Of a DNA stretch of 64,000 nt, positions 37,148 through 46,975 are shown in pieces; the first letter of the stretch is position 1; each line of letters begins with the position of its first letter. The notes below the pieces were generated by a model, which saw only the letters and a program-made list of their open reading frames with translations, had not been told where the DNA came from and searched no databases. The stretch is from Oceanobacillus salinisoli (GTDB lineage: Bacteria; Bacillota; Bacilli; Bacillales; Amphibacillaceae). Made by a program: the position numbers and the translations under genes. The DNA lies in NCBI RefSeq assembly GCF_009733865.1, contig NZ_WOFB01000014.1, forward strand, positions 123,320 through 187,319. Direction: 5' to 3'.

Positions 37148-38305
37148 ATGAAGCAATCGAATCGATTTTTGAATTTTATTGGTGGACAATATTTGTTTTA
37201 CCTATTAACCCTAATCATTCTTATCGGCATTACCATTTTCATTTACAGTAAGATTTCTTTTATCTTCTATCCAATTATCGTTATCTTTTCAACCATTACA
37301 CCACCTATTATACTTGCATTTATCGCTTATTATTTACTTAACCCCATCGTTGATTTATTGGAACGGGCACGCATCAAGCGAATTTGGGGAATTGTTATCC
37401 TTATCTTAGGAATAAGCGGATTATTAACCGGAGTTATCCTTCTAACTGCTCCTGCAATTGAGTCACAGGTGAAAGAATTAGTTAGAAACTTTCCAATTTA
37501 CTTGAGTCAACTCGGAAACGAAATTACTAGTTGGCTGCAAAATTCATTTCTAGGTCCTTATTATGATGAAGGTTATAACTGGTTTGTTACCAATTTTAGC
37601 AACATACCTGGCTTGATTGGCACATACATAGCAGAAGCTTTTCAAGGGGTGCGTAATGTAGCGAATACCGTAACCAATGTATTTGTCTCTATTATTACCT
37701 TCCCTTTTATTCTGTTCTTCCTTTTAAAAGATGGAAATCGTTTTAGGCGTTTTTGCCTAGTATTATTGCCTCCGAGATTTCGCAAGGATACCAATCAAAT
37801 CCTAAAAAATATGGATACCCAAGTTGGCTCCTATATTCAAGGACAGATCGTTGTCGCAACATGTATTGGCATTCTATTATTCATCGGTTACCTTATTATC
37901 GGTTTAGATTACGCGATAACCCTTGCAATAATGGCTGCTGTCACAAGCGTTATACCATACTTAGGTCCAACCATTGCTATTATCCCAGCCATCATTATTG
38001 CGATTGTTGATTCGCCGTTTATGCTTTTAAAATTAGCCATTGTGTGGGTTGCTGTTCAATTCTTAGAAGGGAACTTTATATCACCAAACATCATGGGAAG
38101 AACGATGAAGATCCATCCGTTAACAATTATTATTGTATTACTTGTTGCTGGAAACTTATTTGGAATAGTGGGTGTGATTCTCGGAATCCCGGGATACGCA
38201 ATTTTAAAAGTAATCGTTTCTTATCTGTATGACAAATTTAAAATTCGGTATAACCAATTTTATGGTGAAGATTATGGGGCATATGACCTTCCAAAAGACA
38301 AATAA
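37148..38305 (+). CDS. AI-2E family transporter (YtvI/PerM-like)
   Basis: A 385-residue membrane protein with about eight helices and the AI-2E family pattern: N-terminal pair of helices, periplasmic-type loop, FPFILFFLLKDG, the GSYIQGQIVVATCIG segment and TSVIPYLGPTIAIIPAIIIAI near 275, then VQFLEGNFISPNIMGRTMKIHPLTII near 300. Members have been linked to signal export or to sodium/proton antiport in halophiles, so the name does not prove AI-2 export. RBS AAAGGAG. Single-gene unit with a strong promoter. Confidence 0.88.
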   Translation: MKQSNRFLNFIGGQYLFYLLTLIILIGITIFIYSKISFIFYPIIVIFSTITPPIILAFIAYYLLNPIVDLLERARIKRIWGIVILILGISGLLTGVILLTAPAIESQVKELVRNFPIYLSQLGNEITSWLQNSFLGPYYDEGYNWFVTNFSNIPGLIGTYIAEAFQGVRNVANTVTNVFVSIITFPFILFFLLKDGNRFRRFCLVLLPPRFRKDTNQILKNMDTQVGSYIQGQIVVATCIGILLFIGYLIIGLDYAITLAIMAAVTSVIPYLGPTIAIIPAIIIAIVDSPFMLLKLAIVWVAVQFLEGNFISPNIMGRTMKIHPLTIIIVLLVAGNLFGIVGVILGIPGYAILKVIVSYLYDKFKIRYNQFYGEDYGAYDLPKDK

Positions 38306-38316
38306 TGCAAAAATTT

Positions 38317-38347
38317 GGTGCCTGTTACTTCCCGATTTTTGTCGAAT
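38317..38347 (+). repeat. 31-bp dispersed motif, single copy
   Basis: GGTGCCTGTTACTTCCCGAT-TTTTGTCGAAT, 11 bases after the AI-2E gene stop. No adjacent terminator stem is visible. Confidence 0.8.
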
Positions 38348-38605
38348 AATACGGTGAGTGGGTAGATATTCAAACATATTTGAATTTCCCGAACTTTATT
38401 GAGGTATATTTTGTCATTATATAACCAATTAACGTAATAGCAACTGCCCACTAAACCGTTATGATATCCCCAGCTGATTCTATCAGAATTAACAACAACA
38501 AGTGCATATAGCCGTTATAGGAAATGATTAAAAATCTTTTCGCCTTTTTCCTATTCGGCTAACACCTCATAGTAAATAGTTCATCATAATGCTTACCTTC
38601 TTCCC
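38348..38605. other. Intergenic region, possible remnant of a small membrane protein
   Basis: On the minus strand a short frame reads WAVAITLIGYIMTKYTS (about 38391-38455), which looks like one membrane helix but is bounded by stops and has no start or ribosome site. It may be a gene remnant. Nothing else is seen. Confidence 0.3.
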
Positions 38606-39172
38606 TTACCACTCCATATCAAAAAAACCGCTATATTCATCCAAATAGTAATCAGCACCCGTTTGCTTATTCTGGAAGAGACATGTTTTAATTCCCAACT
38701 GTTTTCCCGGCAGGATGTCCAGCAACCGGTCTCCAATAATTAAATCTAACTTATGTTTGTTATGTAAATATTCATAGGATGCTGGGTGAGGTTTTCTTGG
38801 ATATCCATCATCAATGGTTACAATTTCAGCAAAGTAATCATTCCACCCATAATGATCGATAATTATATCAAGTTCTGCCCTTTTTTTGTGCGTCATGATT
38901 ACGTTTTTTTCCGCGAACTTTAAAACATCTTCCACATCTGGAAATGGAGGGGCATCCTCTGGCGAAATAGCCATGATTTTCTCCTTTATAGCATTCAACT
39001 GTTGTTTTGTAGGGTTATAATAATTTATTGCTGTAGAAAAGGATATTTTCAATTGCTTATAGATCTCTTCCTCCAAAATCTCCCCGCCTAACACCTCTTT
39101 AAATATTTTTGTATAGGCAGGATACGTATTGCAAAGCGTCCCATCAAAATCCCAAAGAATATTCAATAACAT
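38606..39172 (-). CDS. HAD-superfamily hydrolase (phosphoglycolate phosphatase-like)
   Basis: A 188-residue HAD enzyme. Motif I is WDFDGTLCNT (near residue 6), motif II MTHKKR (Thr), motif III Lys in GYPRKPHPASY and motif IV IIGDRLLDI. A small helical cap lies between motifs I and II. The open frame extends 28 codons further upstream, but that part is a translation of a dispersed repeat and was rejected. GGAGAG (about 39173-39178) lies just before; ATG 39172 is very close to it and TTG 39166 is better spaced. Substrate unknown. Confidence 0.85.
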   Translation of the reverse strand: MLLNILWDFDGTLCNTYPAYTKIFKEVLGGEILEEEIYKQLKISFSTAINYYNPTKQQLNAIKEKIMAISPEDAPPFPDVEDVLKFAEKNVIMTHKKRAELDIIIDHYGWNDYFAEIVTIDDGYPRKPHPASYEYLHNKHKLDLIIGDRLLDILPGKQLGIKTCLFQNKQTGADYYLDEYSGFFDMEW

Positions 39173-39190
39173 CTCTCCTACTGAGGGTAA

Positions 39191-39252
39191 CAGGCACTTC
39201 CCGAAATTTGTCGAATCGTGGCGGTGCCTGTCACTTCCCGGTTTTTGTGGAA
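39191..39252 (+). repeat. Two adjacent copies of the 31-bp motif
   Basis: A left-truncated copy (39191-39216, starting CAGGCACTTCCC) and a full, diverged copy (39222-39252) lie directly upstream of the HAD gene, separated by 5 bases and without a terminator between them. Confidence 0.8.
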
Positions 39253-39446
39253 GCACATACTTCCATTCAAATTATACACTGCCACATAATATCACCAAAA
39301 TCTGTAGGCAAATCCTTTACCTCATTCTCAAAAATAACAATCCCCTCTGATTATCCTCTTTTATTCAATAGAAAAGGACATTCAACTATTTCAGTCAAAT
39401 GCCCTTATTCTATTTAACTTGTCACTTACAAATAACGAACTTTTAT

Positions 39447-39605
39447 TTATTTCCTTTTATCTCTTTTTCTAAATAATAAAATCAACAATAAACCTGCACC
39501 TAAACCTACTGCACCACCGATTTCGACGGAATGAAATAAAAATCCTAACCCTACACCAATAAGTAAACATAAAGAAAAGCCAAATCCAATGGTCGCATCA
39601 TTCAT
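39447..39605 (-). CDS. Small hydrophobic protein (52 residues)
   Basis: MNDATIGFGFSLCLLIGVGL begins a 52-residue protein with two membrane-spanning segments (about 5-24 and 29-44) rich in Gly, ending in the basic tail FRKRDKRK. A strong GGAGGTGG lies 5 bases before ATG 39605. It resembles small Gly-rich membrane proteins common in Bacillaceae; no function known to me. Confidence 0.7.
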   Translation of the reverse strand: MNDATIGFGFSLCLLIGVGLGFLFHSVEIGGAVGLGAGLLLILLFRKRDKRK

Positions 39606-39711
39606 CAGTCCACCTCCAAGTTTCACCTACACTATTACTTTATTCTTCCAGTCAAAATTGGTTCATTCGTGGAATTTTTACAACATCAACGAATTATTTA
39701 AAAATTCACTA

Positions 39712-39741
39712 TTGCTATATTCCACCTTTCACGGTTACAAT
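39712..39741 (+). promoter_or_regulatory. Probable SigA promoter of hom-thrCB
   Basis: TTGCTA (39712-39717), 18-base spacer, TACAAT (39736-39741), 43 bases before the hom start. No T-box or other riboswitch is visible in the leader. Confidence 0.65.
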
Positions 39742-39784
39742 ATATTCAATATATAATTCTAAGAATAAACTTGAGGTGATTTAT

Positions 39785-41086
39785 GTGGGGAACAAAATAT
39801 CTATTGGTCTTTTAGGTTTAGGAGTCGTAGGATCAGGAGTAATTAAGTTAATTGAGAATCATCAAGAAAAACTTGTTCATCAACTCGGCGCGGATGTACA
39901 AGTGAAAAGTGTATTAGTTCGTAATCTGGATAAGCAGCGTGATGTTGATTTAGATCGAACGTTTCTCACTACCAACCCTGATGATGTATTAAATGATCCT
40001 GAAATTGACCTTATTATTGAAGTTATGGGCGGAATTGATGAAGCCCGTGAATATATATTAAAGGCCTTTTCTGCTAAAAAACATGTTGTCACAGCAAATA
40101 AAGATCTTGTCGCATTACATGGACCTGAATTACAGAAAGCAGCACGAAAAAATAAATGTGACTTCTATTATGAAGCAAGTGTTGCAGGCGGCATTCCAAT
40201 CCTAAGAGGGATTACAGAAGGATTATCTTCAGATCGCATTCGAAAAGTTATGGGTATCGTAAATGGAACGACCAATTATATCTTAACGAAAATGGATCAA
40301 GAAGGACTTAGCTATGAAGTTGCACTTAAACAGGCACAGGAGCTTGGATTTGCTGAAGCAGATCCTACATCAGATGTAGAGGGACTTGATGCTGCGCGGA
40401 AAATGGCGATTCTAGCACGCCTTTCCTTCTCCATGGATGTAGATTTAGAAGACGTGGAAGTAAAAGGGATTTCTGATATTTCCTTAGATGATTTAAAATA
40501 CGCTAGTCAGCTTGGTTACACGATGAAATTAATCGGTTATGCTGACTTCAGAGATCGTCAATTAGAGGTTAATGTACAGCCAACCATGCTAGCTAAAAAC
40601 CATCCATTGGCAAGTGTGAGTGATGAATATAATGCTGTATATGTATATGGAGATGCAGTAGGAGAAACGATGTTCTATGGCCCTGGTGCCGGAAGTCTGC
40701 CAACCGCTACAGCAATTACGTCCGATGTTGTTTCTGTCATCAAAAACATGCTGCTCGGGGTAACTGGATCTCAATATGTCGATCCACATTTTAATAAAGA
40801 ATTAAAAGAATCAGATAAATGCTTCGGCCAATTCTATGTAAGATTACATGTAAAAGACGAGGTAGGGGTATTTTCAAGAATCTCTGCTCTATTTAATGAG
40901 CTGAATATTAGCTTCAAGCGAATTTTGCAAAATCCAATTATTAAACATGAAAAAGCTGAAATTATTGTTGTTACACACCAAACGTCATTAGAAAATTTCC
41001 AAACTGCACTGAATCACCTAAATGATCTTGATGCCGTCATGGAAACAAAAAGCTATTACAAAGTTGAAGGAGATGCTGAAAAATGA
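39785..41086 (+). CDS. hom: Homoserine dehydrogenase
   Basis: A 433-residue NAD(P)-dependent enzyme that reduces aspartate semialdehyde to homoserine. The Rossmann motif [12 protein letters not shown] is at the N terminus, the catalytic segment [13 protein letters not shown] and the family signature [23 protein letters not shown] follow, and a C-terminal ACT domain ([19 protein letters not shown]) likely binds threonine for feedback control. Start GTG 39785 follows TTGAGGTGA; GTG 39776 lies inside the ribosome site. ATGA overlap with thrC. Confidence 0.95.
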   Translation: MGNKISIGLLGLGVVGSGVIKLIENHQEKLVHQLGADVQVKSVLVRNLDKQRDVDLDRTFLTTNPDDVLNDPEIDLIIEVMGGIDEAREYILKAFSAKKHVVTANKDLVALHGPELQKAARKNKCDFYYEASVAGGIPILRGITEGLSSDRIRKVMGIVNGTTNYILTKMDQEGLSYEVALKQAQELGFAEADPTSDVEGLDAARKMAILARLSFSMDVDLEDVEVKGISDISLDDLKYASQLGYTMKLIGYADFRDRQLEVNVQPTMLAKNHPLASVSDEYNAVYVYGDAVGETMFYGPGAGSLPTATAITSDVVSVIKNMLLGVTGSQYVDPHFNKELKESDKCFGQFYVRLHVKDEVGVFSRISALFNELNISFKRILQNPIIKHEKAEIIVVTHQTSLENFQTALNHLNDLDAVMETKSYYKVEGDAEK

Positions 41087-42144
41087 GTTGGCAAGGGTTA
41101 TTGCATCAATACAAAGAATTATTACCAGTAACAGAAAAAACACCCAAACTCACATTACACGAAGGGAATACACCACTTATACACTTTGCTAACCTTTCTG
41201 AGCAATTAGGAATTGAGTTATACGGAAAAGTAGAAGGGATTAATCCTACAGGCTCTTTTAAAGACCGTGGGATGGTTGTTGCCGTAGCTAAAGCAATTGA
41301 GGAAGGCAGCCAGTCGGTTATTTGTGCATCCACTGGAAATACTTCCGCATCTGCTGCAGCTTATGCGGCAAGAGCCGGCATCCGAGCAATTATCGTGATT
41401 CCTAAAGGAAAAGTAGCACTTGGTAAGCTGGCCCAAGCTGTTATGTATGGAGCTGAGATTGTAGAAATCGACGGTAATTTTGATGAAGCATTAAAAATGG
41501 TACGTGAAATTAGTGAGACAACAGCAGTTACACTTGTCAATTCCGTTAATCCATATCGTCTGGAAGGTCAAAAAACAGCTGCATTTGAAATCTGTGACAC
41601 ACTCGGCGCCGCTCCAGACATCCTTGCCATTCCAGTTGGAAACGCAGGGAATATCAGTGCATACTGGAAAGGTTTTAAAGAGTACCATGAGAAGAAACAA
41701 ACTGGTCTTCCGAAAATGTTTGGATTTGAAGCAGAGGGTGCTGCTGCCATCGTTAAAAACCAGATCATTGAACAGCCCGAAACGATTGCTACTGCTATTC
41801 GTATCGGAAACCCAGCAAGCTGGAATCTGGCGGTGAACGCAAGGGATGAATCCGGCGGTATGATTGGTTCGGTAACCGATGAAGAAATTGTACGAGCATT
41901 TAAACTTATCGCTAAAACAGAAGGTGTTTTTGCTGAACCAGGCTCTTGTGCTTCGATTGCAGGTGTCCTTCAACAGGTTGAAAATGGAACCATTGCCAAA
42001 GGAAGCAAAGTCGTTACGGTTTTAACAGGAAACGGACTAAAAGATCCACAAACAGCCATTGATCAACTGGAAATCAGTCCTGTATCCTTACCAAATGACG
42101 AGGCTGCTGTGAAGGAATACATTGAATCCGTGGTGGGCGTATGA
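41083..42144 (+). CDS. thrC: Threonine synthase
   Basis: A 353-residue PLP enzyme converting O-phosphohomoserine to threonine. The PLP lysine lies in TGSFKDRGM (near residue 60), the phosphate-binding loop is [12 protein letters not shown] (near 187), and substrate contacts include [15 protein letters not shown]. Four-base overlaps with hom and thrB show a tightly coupled operon. Confidence 0.96.
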   Translation: MSWQGLLHQYKELLPVTEKTPKLTLHEGNTPLIHFANLSEQLGIELYGKVEGINPTGSFKDRGMVVAVAKAIEEGSQSVICASTGNTSASAAAYAARAGIRAIIVIPKGKVALGKLAQAVMYGAEIVEIDGNFDEALKMVREISETTAVTLVNSVNPYRLEGQKTAAFEICDTLGAAPDILAIPVGNAGNISAYWKGFKEYHEKKQTGLPKMFGFEAEGAAAIVKNQIIEQPETIATAIRIGNPASWNLAVNARDESGGMIGSVTDEEIVRAFKLIAKTEGVFAEPGSCASIAGVLQQVENGTIAKGSKVVTVLTGNGLKDPQTAIDQLEISPVSLPNDEAAVKEYIESVVGV

Positions 42145-43034
42145 GGAAGTTTCAAGTCTCTGTTCCAGCAAGTTCCGGAAATGTCGGACCAGGATTTGAC
42201 TCCATGGGTTTAGCTGTGAATTTGCATTTAACTTTACAAGTGGAAGAAGCGGAACAGTGGGAAATTGTTCCCGCTTCCTCTTCTGCTGCTGTCATTGATT
42301 ACAAAGAACATTTTATCTATCAAATCGCCAATCAAACAGCAGAGCGCCATCAAAAACAACTACCACCTTGTAAAGTTACCGAAAAAAGTGATATTCCTTT
42401 AGCGCGAGGACTTGGTAGCAGTGCCTCTGCCATACTTGCTGGCATTGAAATAGCCAATCAAGCTGGTAATTTGGGATTGAGCAATGAGGACAGATTACGT
42501 TATGGTACAGAAATCGAGGGACATCCTGATAACATCGCACCTGCCCTATTCGGCGGCTTGGTAATATCGGCTGCTTTTGATACGGAAATTGAACGCATAG
42601 AAATTCCAAATTTAGATATGGATATTGTTGTAAGTATTCCTGATGTGGAATTAAAAACAGAGGCAGCAAGAAAGGTTCTCCCAGACCACTATCCCAGAAA
42701 TTTAGCAGCAAGTGCCAGCGGAGTAAGCAATCTCGTTGTCGCTTCCTTGCTACAAGGGGATTACAAGCTGGCTGGTAAAATGATGGAAAGAGATTTATTC
42801 CATGAACCTTATCGAGCAGAGCTTATCCCAAATTATGATAAGATTAGAAATAAAGCAAAAGAAAATGGTGCCTATGGATCGATTATCAGTGGTGCAGGCC
42901 CAACAATGATGTCATTTGTTCCCGCAGGCAGCGGTGGAGAAATCGCGAATAACATGCAAAGCGTCCTTCCTGATTATGATGTAAAACCCTTGAAGATAGA
43001 TACAGAAGGTTTAAAAATTACATATCCTTCCTAG
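42141..43034 (+). CDS. thrB: Homoserine kinase
   Basis: A 297-residue GHMP kinase. Motif 1 [17 protein letters not shown] is near the N terminus, motif 2 (ATP loop) [17 protein letters not shown] near 85-100, and motif 3 [14 protein letters not shown] near 250. It phosphorylates homoserine for ThrC. Last gene of the operon, followed at once by a terminator. Confidence 0.96.
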   Translation: MRKFQVSVPASSGNVGPGFDSMGLAVNLHLTLQVEEAEQWEIVPASSSAAVIDYKEHFIYQIANQTAERHQKQLPPCKVTEKSDIPLARGLGSSASAILAGIEIANQAGNLGLSNEDRLRYGTEIEGHPDNIAPALFGGLVISAAFDTEIERIEIPNLDMDIVVSIPDVELKTEAARKVLPDHYPRNLAASASGVSNLVVASLLQGDYKLAGKMMERDLFHEPYRAELIPNYDKIRNKAKENGAYGSIISGAGPTMMSFVPAGSGGEIANNMQSVLPDYDVKPLKIDTEGLKITYPS

Positions 43035-43064
43035 AGAGAAACCTTAAGATGGTTTCTCTTTTTT
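43035..43064 (+). terminator. Terminator of hom-thrC-thrB
   Basis: AGAGAAACC (43035-43043) pairs with GGTTTCTCT (43051-43059), followed by TTTTT. Confidence 0.95.
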
Positions 43065-43088
43065 ACTCCATAAAGACTATTAGAGGAT

Positions 43089-43504
43089 GTTCAAAAAGTC
43101 CGGTGAAAATGACACATCTAAAGGGGACCTTCGACTAAGTACCGACACGTCCTGTGTCGAACGTCGAAGTCACCACATCCTGTGGAAGCTCGTTGGCTCG
43201 CTTTTCCGTTACTCACGTATGGTAAGGAACTTCTACTAAAATCGCCCACGTCCTTGAAAAAGAAAAGCACTTTTTCTGCGTGCGATGTATCGCTGACGAA
43301 GTGTTCCTTGTCCTGTGGGCAACGTAGAAGTCACCACAACACGCTCGGGGCCCGCTACTCAAAGCTTCGCCGCCTCGAACTTTAAGGCGCACAGGACGTG
43401 CTAGTGCCGGCGCCCGCAACAAATGTTTTCGGTGGGACGAGTAACCGAAGTCCCAGGACGTTGCGATCTTAGCCGACCGGTCCTTTTCATCCTCCTTTTT
43501 GAAC
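43089..43504 (+). repeat. Dispersed element with GTTCAAAAAG ends, copy B (416 bp)
   Basis: Bounded by GTTCAAAAAG and CTTTTTGAAC and inverted relative to 19090-19401. About 300 bases match closely, and about 100 bases near the right end are extra in this copy. Flanks next to one end are also shared (ATTAGAGGAT). No transposase gene. It fills most of the 546-base gap between thrB and the next gene. Confidence 0.87.
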
Positions 43505-43610
43505 ACGCACTATTACATATTCACTGCTGCTCACATAAAAATCATGTACAATAGAATTAGCTTAAGTAAATGACCACATATAATAATTACATTAGAAAGG
43601 AGTTTTTCCA

Positions 43611-44603
43611 TTGACTAAATCTTTTGATGCACTTGTCATTAATAAAAAAGAAGAAGATTTCTCTGTAACGGTAAAAAAACTAAACCTCGAGGATCTACCC
43701 GATGGCGAAGTACTTATTCGTGTTCATTATTCAGGTGTCAACTATAAGGATAGCTTAGCCTCCATACCAGATGGAAATATTGTGCAATCCCATCCAATGG
43801 TTCCAGGTATTGATTTAGCTGGGGTCGTTGTTTCCTCTTCAGATTCCCGTTTTAAGGAAGGGGATGAGGTCATTGCCACAAGCTACGAAATTGGTGTATC
43901 TCATTTTGGCGGGTATAGCCAATATGCTAGAATACCAGGAAAGTGGATTATCCCACTCCCAGAAGGTTTAAACTTAAAGGAATCCATGATTATCGGAACT
44001 GCCGGATTCACCGCCGCATTATCGGTTCAACGGTTAATCGAAAATAATTTAACTCCTGAAAAAGGCAAAGTGCTGGTGACTGGTGCAACAGGTGGAGTCG
44101 GAAGTTTTGCCATTTCTATCCTGTCAAAACTCGGCTATGAAGTCGAAGCCAGCACAGGAAAAGCTACCGAATATGATTACTTAAAACATCTGGGAGCTAA
44201 CTCTATTGTATCCCGGGAAGAAGTATATAATGGGAAGCTCAAAACACTTGGAAAAGAAAAATGGGCTGGAGCCGTTGATCCAATTGGTGGTGAAGCACTC
44301 GCTTCCCTATTAAGTCAAATTCAATACGGTGGTTCTGTCGCAGCCAGCGGGTTAGCTGCAGGAAATAAAATTCCTACAACGGTATTTCCATTCATTCTTA
44401 GAGGAGTTAATCTTCTCGGAATAGATTCCGTCTATTGCCCGATGGAAACTCGTATGAAAATTTGGCAACGTTTAGCAACCGACTTTAAACCAAAAGATAT
44501 AGAGGCGCTTGTACAGCAGGAAATAGGCTTAGAAAAGCTTCCTGATGTTCTCCCTACCCTATTAAAAGGTACAGCAAGAGGAAGAACGATTGTAAAATTA
44601 TAG
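43611..44603 (+). CDS. YhdH/YhfP-family quinone oxidoreductase / acrylyl-CoA reductase-like
   Basis: A 330-residue medium-chain dehydrogenase/reductase without the structural zinc Cys cluster. The GroES-like part includes HYSGVNYKDSLAS and PGIDLAGVV, the Rossmann motif is VTGATGGVGSFAIS (near 155), and the C terminus ends GRTIVKL. These NADPH-dependent enzymes reduce acrylyl-CoA or small enones. The start is TTG 43611, 9 bases after AAAGGAG. Single gene with its own terminator. Confidence 0.88.
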   Translation: MTKSFDALVINKKEEDFSVTVKKLNLEDLPDGEVLIRVHYSGVNYKDSLASIPDGNIVQSHPMVPGIDLAGVVVSSSDSRFKEGDEVIATSYEIGVSHFGGYSQYARIPGKWIIPLPEGLNLKESMIIGTAGFTAALSVQRLIENNLTPEKGKVLVTGATGGVGSFAISILSKLGYEVEASTGKATEYDYLKHLGANSIVSREEVYNGKLKTLGKEKWAGAVDPIGGEALASLLSQIQYGGSVAASGLAAGNKIPTTVFPFILRGVNLLGIDSVYCPMETRMKIWQRLATDFKPKDIEALVQQEIGLEKLPDVLPTLLKGTARGRTIVKL

Positions 44604-44609
44604 AGTTGT

Positions 44610-44639
44610 AGTGACGAGAGTCTTTCTCGTCACTTTTTT
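44610..44639 (+). terminator. Intrinsic terminator
   Basis: AGTGACGAGA (44610-44619) pairs with TCTCGTCACT (44625-44634), followed by TTTTT, directly after the reductase gene. Confidence 0.95.
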
Positions 44640-44694
44640 GTTGGTGTGGGTGCTTGTGAATTACCCTTTCTTTTATCAGCTCCATCAACTGTCT

Positions 44695-44865
44695 TTAAAT
44701 CACCGGATCATACGGCTCATATCTTGGATTAAAATAATACGGTGGCCTTGGTCCTATTTTCGGAACTTCCCATGTATATGGATTATCATCATACAGCATT
44801 ACTTCTTTTTCATCTGACTGTGAAATGACTAAATATCGAACCTCGGGATGATAATAATAGTCCAT
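44695..44865 (-). CDS. Small Tyr/Pro-rich protein (56 residues)
   Basis: A 56-residue acidic protein starting MDYYYHPEVRYLVISQSDEK and ending with a Pro/Tyr-rich tail (GPRPPYYFNPRYEPYDPVI). AGGAGG lies 8 bases before ATG 44865; an ATG two codons upstream is too close to it. It is divergent to the SDR pseudogene with about 150 bases between them. Composition recalls small spore or coat-associated proteins, but no family was recognised. Confidence 0.68.
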   Translation of the reverse strand: MDYYYHPEVRYLVISQSDEKEVMLYDDNPYTWEVPKIGPRPPYYFNPRYEPYDPVI

Positions 44866-45015
44866 TAACATATCCTCCTACAATAAATTTTCTATCTATC
44901 GTATTCCACTTTCTCAGCCAATGAGCACGTACAACTTTCAACAAATAATTACATAAGCACGACGATCGCCTATCCAACATAAAGTAATTTGAAAGTTGTA
45001 TATAGGAGGATAACC

Positions 45016-45928
45016 ATGACTGAACATAAGTCAAATAAGAATGATTACCCACTGTACCCTAACTATGGAAAAATCACACAATATGAAGATGTTGCACTTA
45101 GCGTTCCAGAACAGCGACAATACCGCCAGCCAGGTGTAGAAAGCCTTATGGTACCAAGACCGATTGTAGAAAATCCCCATTATAAAGGTAGTGGAAAATT
45201 AGAAGGAAAAGTTGCACTTATTACGGGTGGTGACAGTGGAATGGGAGCAGCGGCAGCTATCGCTTTTGCAAAAGAAGATGCAGATGTCGCCATTTCTTAT
45301 TTGGATGAACACGAGGATGCGAACGAAAAATAGAATTGAAAATCTGGGAAAACGCTGTTTACTGCTCCCTGGGGATTTGAGAGAGAAGCAGCAATGTATT
45401 GATATCGCAGAAAAAACGGTAAAAACCTTTGGTAAACTCGATGTACTTTGCAACCATGTCGGAATCCAGTTTCAGCAATTAAGTTTATTGGATATTACCG
45501 TTGAAAAATTTGATGATACGTTTAAAGTGAATATCTACTCCCATTTTTATACGATTCGTGTAGCACTTCACTACTTAAAAGCAGGAAGTTCCATTATTAA
45601 TACCGCATCTGTTGTTGTCTTTGATGGAAATGATCAGTTAATGGATTACACGGCAACTAAAGCAGCTAACATCGGCTTTACTCGGGCATTGGCAAATAAC
45701 TTAGTGGATAAAGGGATTCGGGTAAATGCCATTGCACTTGGCCGTATATGGACTCCATTAATTCCATCGAGTTTTTCTGCGGATCAAGTCCCTCTTGCTG
45801 GCAATCCAATGGACCGCCAAGGCCAGCCTTTTGAAGTAGCGCCAACGTTTGTTTATCTCGATTCGGATGACTCCAGATTCGTAACCGGACAAACGCTGCA
45901 TGTAAATGGTGGCCAGATTTTTGGTTAA
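45016..45928 (+). pseudogene. Short-chain dehydrogenase (YhdF/YhxC type), frameshifted
   Basis: The first part (from ATG 45016, RBS AGGAGG) runs through YPNYGKITQYEDVALSVPEQ and the cofactor loop [18 protein letters not shown] to DEHEDANEK and a stop at 45331. The protein continues in the +1 frame from RIENLGKRC to the usual end [13 protein letters not shown], so one indel lies near 45325-45335. Further family residues are changed: NHVG for NNAG and [11 protein letters not shown] for NAIAPGPIWTP. The active-site YxxTK remains (DYTATKAA). In total it would be about 303 residues, the normal length for this general-stress SDR group. Decay beyond a single error is likely. Confidence 0.87.
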
Positions 45929-45939
45929 CATAACACAAT

Positions 45940-45971
45940 AAAAATGAGCCCCAGTAAAGGAGCTCATTTTT
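45940..45971 (-). terminator. Bidirectional terminator between SDR remnant and argF
   Basis: AAAAATGAGC and GCTCATTTTT form a stem enclosing CCCAGTAAAGGA; A/T runs on both sides allow use by both convergent genes. Confidence 0.9.
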
Positions 45972-45981
45972 AAAAGTTTAC

Positions 45982-46947
45982 TTATCCCATTAATGCCGTC
46001 ATCAATGCCTTTTGAGCATGCAATCGATTCTCAGCCTGCTGAAATACGACAGAATTCTTTCCATCAATTACACCTGCTGTAACTTCCTCCCCGCGATGCG
46101 CTGGTAAACAGTGCATAAATGTTACATCTGGATTCGCCAGGGAAAGCAACTCCTCATTTACTTGATACCCTTTAAAGGCAAGCTCTCTTTTTGCCTGTTC
46201 TGATTCTTGCCCCATGCTTGCCCATACATCCGTATAAACTACATCTGCTCCTTTTACAGCATCCACAGGTTCATCAACCACGCTGATTTTCGCATCATGT
46301 TGTTCTGCAAGTTTGCTAGCTTTCTCCGTAATTACCGGATCTGGTTGATATCCTTTTGGCGCTACAACAACCAGTTCCATACCCATTAAAGCAGCACCAA
46401 GCATTAAGGAATGAGCCATATTATTACCATCGCCAATGTATACTAGTTTCACTCCTTGCAGTACACCTTTTACTTCTTTCACTGTTTGCAAGTCTGCAAG
46501 CACCTGACATGGATGATATGTATCCGTTAACCCATTAATGACAGGAATGCTCGCATATTCTGCCAGTTCTTCCACAGATTCCTGGGAAAAGGTTCGAATC
46601 ATAATTCCGTCCAAATAGCCAGATAAGACTTGCGCTGTATCTGCGATGGTTTCACCTCTTCCAATCTGAATATCTTTTGAACTAAGAAAAATCCCCATCC
46701 CACCAAGTTGGTAAATTCCCGCTTCAAAAGATACTCGGGTCCTTGTAGATGATTTTTCAAAAATCATCCCCAAGGTTTTTCCCTTTAACGGCTCAAATGC
46801 GATACCGTTTTTCTTTTGTTTTTTCACATAATCAGCCAGATCCAGCAGATGGCTAATCTCATCTTTTGTATAATCTGCAAGGGTCAAAAAATCACGTCCA
46901 TGCAGTTGCTGATTGTTTAAAATGATTTGATTCTCCTCAGTAATCAT
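45982..46947 (-). CDS. argF: Ornithine carbamoyltransferase
   Basis: A 321-residue transcarbamylase. The carbamoyl-phosphate motif EKSSTRTRVSFE (near 65), HPCQVLADL (near 146), and the ornithine motif MHCLPAHRGEE (near 280) are all present. It makes citrulline from ornithine. It stands alone, without other arg genes or an arginine deiminase cluster. A Met/Cys-containing DVWASMGQE segment separates it from aspartate transcarbamylases. RBS AGGAGGAGAA. Likely controlled by ArgR/AhrC through the box at 46976-46991. Confidence 0.95.
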   Translation of the reverse strand: MITEENQIILNNQQLHGRDFLTLADYTKDEISHLLDLADYVKKQKKNGIAFEPLKGKTLGMIFEKSSTRTRVSFEAGIYQLGGMGIFLSSKDIQIGRGETIADTAQVLSGYLDGIMIRTFSQESVEELAEYASIPVINGLTDTYHPCQVLADLQTVKEVKGVLQGVKLVYIGDGNNMAHSLMLGAALMGMELVVVAPKGYQPDPVITEKASKLAEQHDAKISVVDEPVDAVKGADVVYTDVWASMGQESEQAKRELAFKGYQVNEELLSLANPDVTFMHCLPAHRGEEVTAGVIDGKNSVVFQQAENRLHAQKALMTALMG

Positions 46948-46975
46948 AAGGATTCTCCTCCTAAATAATCTATGT

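Noticed and set aside
38606..39256. Longer HAD protein starting at 39256
   Set aside because: The additional 28 residues are encoded by copies of the dispersed 31-bp motif and precede the ribosome site.
39257..39784. T-box or other riboswitch before hom
   Set aside because: No T-box sequence, specifier stem or terminator is seen; a small minus-strand gene occupies part of the gap.
41491..41973. 160-codon frame opposite thrC
   Set aside because: Antisense shadow, Cys/Phe/Asn-rich composition typical of the reverse strand of a coding gene.
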